Positions 7,179 through 10,766 of a DNA stretch of 10,766 bases are shown here, piece by piece. The notes beneath the pieces were generated by a model that saw only the letters and a list, made by a program, of their open reading frames with translations, ran no database searches and was not told where the DNA came from. Within the stretch, counting starts at the first letter, position 1. Each line of letters opens with the position of its first letter. A program made the translations under genes and the position numbers. The stretch is from contig DSDE01000060.1 of the NCBI GenBank assembly GCA_011049095.1, positions 1-10,766 on the forward strand, read 5' to 3'. The DNA is from Fidelibacterota bacterium. GTDB lineage: Bacteria > Fidelibacterota > Fidelibacteria > Fidelibacterales > DSDE01.

Positions 7179-8007
7179 TCAGGCCGAAAAATTTGGGAAA
7201 AGCATTATCCACCATGGTCCGTTTAATAATCGGATTTATGTGATGAAATATCATCAAGATGATCACCCGGGGCTGATATCTCAACTTGAGGACCTGGCTC
7301 GGCAAAAAAAATATTCAAAAATATTTTTGAAGGTACCGAGTACTTTCTTCAGTGATATACAAGCAATGGGTTATCGGGTAGAGGCGATGATTCCCGAATA
7401 TTATCAGGGCCGAGAAAATATGATGTTTATGTCAAAATTTCTCCGTCCGGAAAGAGAAATAGACCCAGAAGCTGAAGAGATAAAGAAAAATCTTGATCTT
7501 GCCCTGGTGAAAAGGCAATCTGCTTCAAAAAAACTGCCAGAGTCTCCCTTTGAGTGTCTGCTAGAGCTTTCAGATGAGCATACAGAAGCGATGGCTCAGC
7601 TTTATAAGCTTGTTTTTCCCAGCTACCCCTTTCCAATATATGATCCGGACTATCTGCAGCAGACAATGCGGGAAAACCATCGCTATTTTGGAATTTATCA
7701 GGATGGTATATTAATTGCGCTTGCTTCCTGTGAAATTTATAAAGATGCCCAGGCCGTCGAAATGACTGATTTTGCCACTCATTTTGATTACCGCGGTAAG
7801 GGCACTGCTTCATTTTTGCTTAATAAGATGGAAATCGAGATGCGTGAAGCGGGAATGAAGCTATTTTATACTATTGCCAGAGCTGCGTCTCCCGGCATGA
7901 ACATCACATTCTCCAGAAATGGCTATCGATATGGTGGCTGCCTGATTCAAAACACAAATATCAGCGGACGTATCGAATCAATGAATGTGTGGTTTAAGCG
8001 AGCCTGA
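7165..8007 (+). CDS. ablB: Beta-lysine N6-acetyltransferase (GNAT family)
   Basis: This 280-residue protein is likely the enzyme that acetylates beta-lysine on N6 with acetyl-CoA to give the compatible solute N-epsilon-acetyl-beta-lysine. The C-terminal half (about 128-280) is a GNAT domain. The acetyl-CoA motif RGKGTASFLL lies at 210-219 after the strand VEMTDFATH (198-206). The N-terminal half (about 12-95) has the extension typical of AblB/YodP proteins, including KIFLKVP (52-58) and GYRVEAMIPEYYQG (69-82). AAGGAGAGGAG just upstream is a very strong ribosome site, placed inside the end of the symporter gene. The pairing with lysine 2,3-aminomutase is the well-known ablA-ablB context of methanogens and some bacteria, which makes the assignment firm despite the breadth of the GNAT family. 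Confidence 0.9.
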   Translation: MSQYDQAEKFGKSIIHHGPFNNRIYVMKYHQDDHPGLISQLEDLARQKKYSKIFLKVPSTFFSDIQAMGYRVEAMIPEYYQGRENMMFMSKFLRPEREIDPEAEEIKKNLDLALVKRQSASKKLPESPFECLLELSDEHTEAMAQLYKLVFPSYPFPIYDPDYLQQTMRENHRYFGIYQDGILIALASCEIYKDAQAVEMTDFATHFDYRGKGTASFLLNKMEIEMREAGMKLFYTIARAASPGMNITFSRNGYRYGGCLIQNTNISGRIESMNVWFKRA

Positions 8008-8022
8008 GTATTTCAATAATAT

Positions 8023-8055
8023 AAAAAAGCCCCAATTTTTCAGGGGCTTTTTTTT
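8023..8055. terminator. Bidirectional rho-independent terminator between ablB and hppA
   Basis: AAAAAAGCCCC (8023-8033) pairs with GGGGCTTTTTT (8043-8053) around a 9-base loop, and the T run continues to 8055. Read on the minus strand, the A tract becomes a T tract, so the same hairpin can end both the abl operon and the convergent hppA transcript. It begins 16 bases after the ablB stop and ends 11 bases beyond the hppA stop. Confidence 0.9.
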
Positions 8056-8065
8056 AGTGCTAATT

Positions 8066-10645
8066 TTATTTAAAAAGCCAATCCATAAGGTTGAAGCGAA
8101 TCACCAGACCGATAGTAACAATACTTACCATTGTAGAGAGCTTGATGGCAATATTAAGGCTGGGGCCGCTAGTGTCTTTCAGTGGATCGCCTACGGTATC
8201 ACCGGTGACGGCGGCTCCGTAGCTATTGAGAATGGTGCTGAATTGTGCCTGGATTTCTTTCATTTTCAGTAGAAAATAGCGATCTTCTCCCAAAAGTTTC
8301 AAATACTGTTTATACATAAACTGATCGCTACTGTTCATTCGGGCGTAAAGTTCATTCAAGTTTTTATCGTCAGTGCGCAGTTTTTGACCGGGGGTGAGAT
8401 TCAGAGCGATACGTTCTACAGAAAGGTCCTTTTTGAGATAATTGTTTTCCGTGTATTCGATAATATCACCCATCGCTTCGCTCACTTCTTCATCAATACT
8501 AAAGGCTTGGGGATTTAGATTAACTTTCTCAAAGAGAAAGCGGCTCATATTACGTGTCAAAAAGAAAGGCCATAAGCCGCGTTTACTTACGTCTCTCACA
8601 CCACCCTGGATGGTAAATTTCAGTTCTGATTTTGAACGCTCGATGAACTTCTTGGCATTATCCCAGGCTCCGCCAGCGTTGGCCATAAATACTGCAAAAA
8701 GAAATCCCACAACAAGATTGCCGAGAAGCAAGCCAATGACAGCCACCGGCCCCAGTAATAAGCCGGTAAAAATTGGGGTTAAAATGACAATCAGAGCCGG
8801 ATTAACCATTTTTTTCTGGGCGGCAAGTGTGGAGATGCGCACACAACTGGCATAATCTGGTGTGGTTTCACCGGTCATCACACCTGGTATTTCCCGAAAC
8901 TGACGGCGCACTTCGTCAATCATTTCTCCAGCGGCCTCACTGACCGCTTCAATGGTCTTGCTGCCAAATGAGCTAATAATTATAGCTCCGATAAAAAGTC
9001 CGGAAATAAAGCGAATATCCAGAAGCGAACTCTGCATATAAAGAAGAATTTCTGTAACAGAAGCATCGGTAATATTAACGGTTTTGGCCATAATTCCCGA
9101 GACCGTGATATCTATCGTCGTCGTACCGCTATGTATCATTGCGGCTCTAATCTCTTCAATGAATGCTGCAATCAGAGTCACGGCTGTCATTGCGGCAGCG
9201 CCGATGGAGAGGCCTTTGCCTCTCGCAGCTGTACTATTGCCAAGTTCATCTAAAGCATCGGTCCGAACCCTTGTTTCGCTTGGAAGTTCTGCCATTTCTG
9301 CAATACCGCCGGCATTATCAGCAATGGGGCCAAAAGCATCGGTTGCCAGGTTTATGCCCAGCGTAGAGAGCATACCCACAGCGGCAAGACCCACGGCATA
9401 GAGACCTTTGGAAATATCCTCCATACCACCTCCCACGATATAAGCGAAAAGCGTACCCATAATAATAAAGACGATAGACGGAGTAACAGAAATCATTCCC
9501 ACAGAAAACCCTGCTGTCACAACTGTTGCATGTCCGGTTTTGGCTTGTGACACAATCCTGTGTACCGGAGGATATGCTGCATTTGTATAATAATCAGTGG
9601 CATAGCCGACAGCAACGCCCACCAGAATACCGGCCAGGATAGGGATATAAAGCATCCAGAGCGCTTCTGGCATCAGCATTTTAATAACCAATAACGTGAT
9701 AACAAGGGTTAGAATACTTGTGATATTAATTCCACGATTGATTGAGCTCAGCAATTTTCGTTGGTCCACATTTTCTGATGTGTGAACTGTAAAAACACCA
9801 ATTATAGATGCTAAAGTCCCAACTGAGCCAATAATCATCGGTAAAAGCACGCCATTCAGCCCATAGCCCGCACTGACGGCTAAGGCAGCCGTTCCTAAAA
9901 TACTGCCCACAAAAGATTCATAAAGGTCTGCTCCCATACCGGCCACATCGCCGACATTATCACCCACATTATCGGCAATAACTGCAGGATTTCTGGGGTC
10001 ATCCTCAGGAATGCCAGCCTCTACCTTGCCTACTAAATCGGCTCCCATATCTGCAGCTTTTGTAAAAATACCGCCACCCACGCGGGCAAAAAGCGCCTGA
10101 CTGCTGGCGCCAAATCCAAAACTCAGCATAGTGGTGGTTATAAGATGCAGTTTTTCATTTAGATTTGGAATATCGACAACATAGTTTAGAAAATAAAACC
10201 AGATGATAATATCCAGGAGTCCCAGACCAACCACCACAAGACCCATCACCGAACCGCCGCGAAAGGAGAGACGCAGGGCTTCATTAAGAGATTTTCGGGC
10301 AGCGTGCGTCGTACGGCTTGATGTGTTTGTCGAAGTCAGCATCCCGATAAAGCCGCTAAGACCGCTGAAAAAGACACCCGTGAGAAAGGCATAAGGCACA
10401 TAGACTGAAAGGGCATGTAAGCCATAAGCGATAAAAAGCAATATAGCAAAAAGAATCAGAAAAAAGATTCCTGATGTCTTGTATTGCTGTTTTAGGTAGG
10501 CTATCGCACCTTCCCGAATATAACCGGCGATAGTAATCATTTGCTCAGTACCGCGATTCTGCTCATTGATCCAGCGGGCGATTCCATAAGCTGTAATCAA
10601 GGCCAGCAACGAGGCGATTGGCACCACAATCAGCAGTGTTGGCAT
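8066..10645 (-). CDS. hppA: Membrane-bound, K+-dependent ion-pumping pyrophosphatase with large insertion
   Basis: This integral membrane protein hydrolyses pyrophosphate and pumps Na+ and/or H+ out of the cytoplasm. The catalytic segments are intact: AADMGADLVGKVEAGIPEDD (197-216), DNVGDNVGDVAGMGADLYES (225-244), DAFGPIADNAGGIAEMAELP (436-455), AWDNAKK (660-666) and GDTVGDPLKDTSGP (815-828). GNSTAARG (469-476) has Ala and Gly where K+-independent forms have Lys and Thr, so K+ dependence is expected. Glu243 in DLYESFVGS sits where Na+-pumping members usually carry the gate glutamate; a dual Na+/H+ pump is also possible. Length is 859 residues against roughly 650-750 (up to 770) for the family, mostly because of an insertion at about 669-807. 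The loop at about 500-540 also looks longer than usual. AGGAGG (10651-10656) is 5 bases before the ATG. Confidence 0.95.
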   Translation of the reverse strand: MPTLLIVVPIASLLALITAYGIARWINEQNRGTEQMITIAGYIREGAIAYLKQQYKTSGIFFLILFAILLFIAYGLHALSVYVPYAFLTGVFFSGLSGFIGMLTSTNTSSRTTHAARKSLNEALRLSFRGGSVMGLVVVGLGLLDIIIWFYFLNYVVDIPNLNEKLHLITTTMLSFGFGASSQALFARVGGGIFTKAADMGADLVGKVEAGIPEDDPRNPAVIADNVGDNVGDVAGMGADLYESFVGSILGTAALAVSAGYGLNGVLLPMIIGSVGTLASIIGVFTVHTSENVDQRKLLSSINRGINITSILTLVITLLVIKMLMPEALWMLYIPILAGILVGVAVGYATDYYTNAAYPPVHRIVSQAKTGHATVVTAGFSVGMISVTPSIVFIIMGTLFAYIVGGGMEDISKGLYAVGLAAVGMLSTLGINLATDAFGPIADNAGGIAEMAELPSETRVRTDALDELGNSTAARGKGLSIGAAAMTAVTLIAAFIEEIRAAMIHSGTTTIDITVSGIMAKTVNITDASVTEILLYMQSSLLDIRFISGLFIGAIIISSFGSKTIEAVSEAAGEMIDEVRRQFREIPGVMTGETTPDYASCVRISTLAAQKKMVNPALIVILTPIFTGLLLGPVAVIGLLLGNLVVGFLFAVFMANAGGAWDNAKKFIERSKSELKFTIQGGVRDVSKRGLWPFFLTRNMSRFLFEKVNLNPQAFSIDEEVSEAMGDIIEYTENNYLKKDLSVERIALNLTPGQKLRTDDKNLNELYARMNSSDQFMYKQYLKLLGEDRYFLLKMKEIQAQFSTILNSYGAAVTGDTVGDPLKDTSGPSLNIAIKLSTMVSIVTIGLVIRFNLMDWLFK
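8225..8641 (-). other. Insertion domain within the pyrophosphatase (residues about 669-807)
   Basis: In ordinary family members only about 20 residues separate AWDNAKK from the GDTVGDP motif region. Here about 140 residues lie between them. The extra part is hydrophilic and rich in charged, helix-like segments (for example EEVSEAMGDIIEYTE at 719-733 and LLKMKEIQAQFSTI at 792-805). It has no membrane helix and no cysteine. By family topology it should lie in the cytoplasm next to the active site. The residues just before GDTVGDP are SYGAAVT instead of the usual HKAAV-type sequence. No known domain was recognised. Confidence 0.75.
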
Positions 10646-10766
10646 AATTTCCTCCTATTCATTTCGGTTTGAAACTTAGCGAATATTTTGGCTATTCTCA
10701 AGGAAAGTCCAAGCAGTAGTCAAAAATTAAATCTGCCTGGACGGAAAACTTTTTCAATACAGGAAC
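10646..10766 (-). promoter_or_regulatory. hppA upstream region with candidate promoter
   Basis: Read on the minus strand, TTGACT (10718-10723, 5 of 6) and GAGAAT (10694-10699, 4 of 6) are 18 bases apart, which would start a transcript near 10687 with a leader of about 40 bases. A second option, TTGAGA with TAAGTT 17 bases on, is weaker. The ribosome site AGGAGG at 10651-10656 is clear. No other gene is visible at this edge. Confidence 0.35.

Noticed and set aside
7427..7813. 128-residue open frame on the minus strand inside ablB
   Set aside because: Opposite a well-supported acetyltransferase, with no protein family features; a shadow frame.
8225..8641. The extra pyrophosphatase segment as an intein
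   Set aside because: There is no Cys/Ser-type junction at a conserved site and no His-Asn before a nucleophile at the right edge; it lacks intein blocks. A plain domain insertion fits better.
1..10766. CRISPR array, tRNA, rRNA, insertion sequence or prophage
   Set aside because: No spaced direct repeats, RNA gene folds, transposase frames or terminal repeats were seen; the window is almost fully filled with metabolic genes.

Overview
The window reads as part of a bacterial chromosome from an anaerobic, probably fermentative organism that uses sodium ions as a coupling ion. The DNA is moderately AT-rich, tightly packed, and has clear Shine-Dalgarno sites. No marker in the window fixes the lineage. 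Gene content would fit propionate-forming or propionate-oxidising anaerobes (for example FCB-group or candidate-phylum fermenters), but that is inference.

Region 1 (about 187-4188, + strand) is one operon. It encodes methylmalonyl-CoA epimerase (mce) followed by mmdA-mmdD-mmdC-mmdB, the four parts of a biotin-dependent, Na+-pumping methylmalonyl-CoA decarboxylase. Spacing is 1 to 13 bases, with a 1-base overlap between mmdC and mmdB. The epimerase turns (R)- into (S)-methylmalonyl-CoA. MmdA moves the carboxyl group to biotin on MmdC, and MmdB (with the membrane anchor MmdD) decarboxylates carboxybiotin and exports Na+. The methylmalonyl-CoA mutase is not in the window.

Region 2 (4189-4437) is a non-coding gap. 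It holds a good sigma-70-type promoter with a long T tract as spacer, then a 9-bp hairpin and a perfect 6-bp inverted repeat in the short leader of the next operon.

Region 3 (4438-8007, + strand) is a second operon: lysine 2,3-aminomutase (ablA/kamA), a sodium:solute symporter, and a GNAT beta-lysine N6-acetyltransferase (ablB). ablA and ablB together make the compatible solute N-epsilon-acetyl-beta-lysine. The symporter sits between them with tight coupling and may bring in the precursor or the osmolyte. The operon ends at a hairpin terminator (8023-8055) that can serve both strands.

Region 4 (8066-10645, - strand) is a membrane pyrophosphatase (hppA) with sequence marks of the K+-dependent, probably Na+-pumping type. 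At 859 residues it is much longer than usual, because about 120 extra residues are inserted between two halves of the catalytic site. Its promoter region lies at the right edge.

Taken together, two candidate primary Na+ pumps (decarboxylase and pyrophosphatase), one predicted Na+-driven uptake system and one osmolyte pathway lie side by side, suggesting a salt-adapted cell with a Na+ cycle. The most unusual points are the enlarged pyrophosphatase and the symporter embedded in the ablA-ablB operon.
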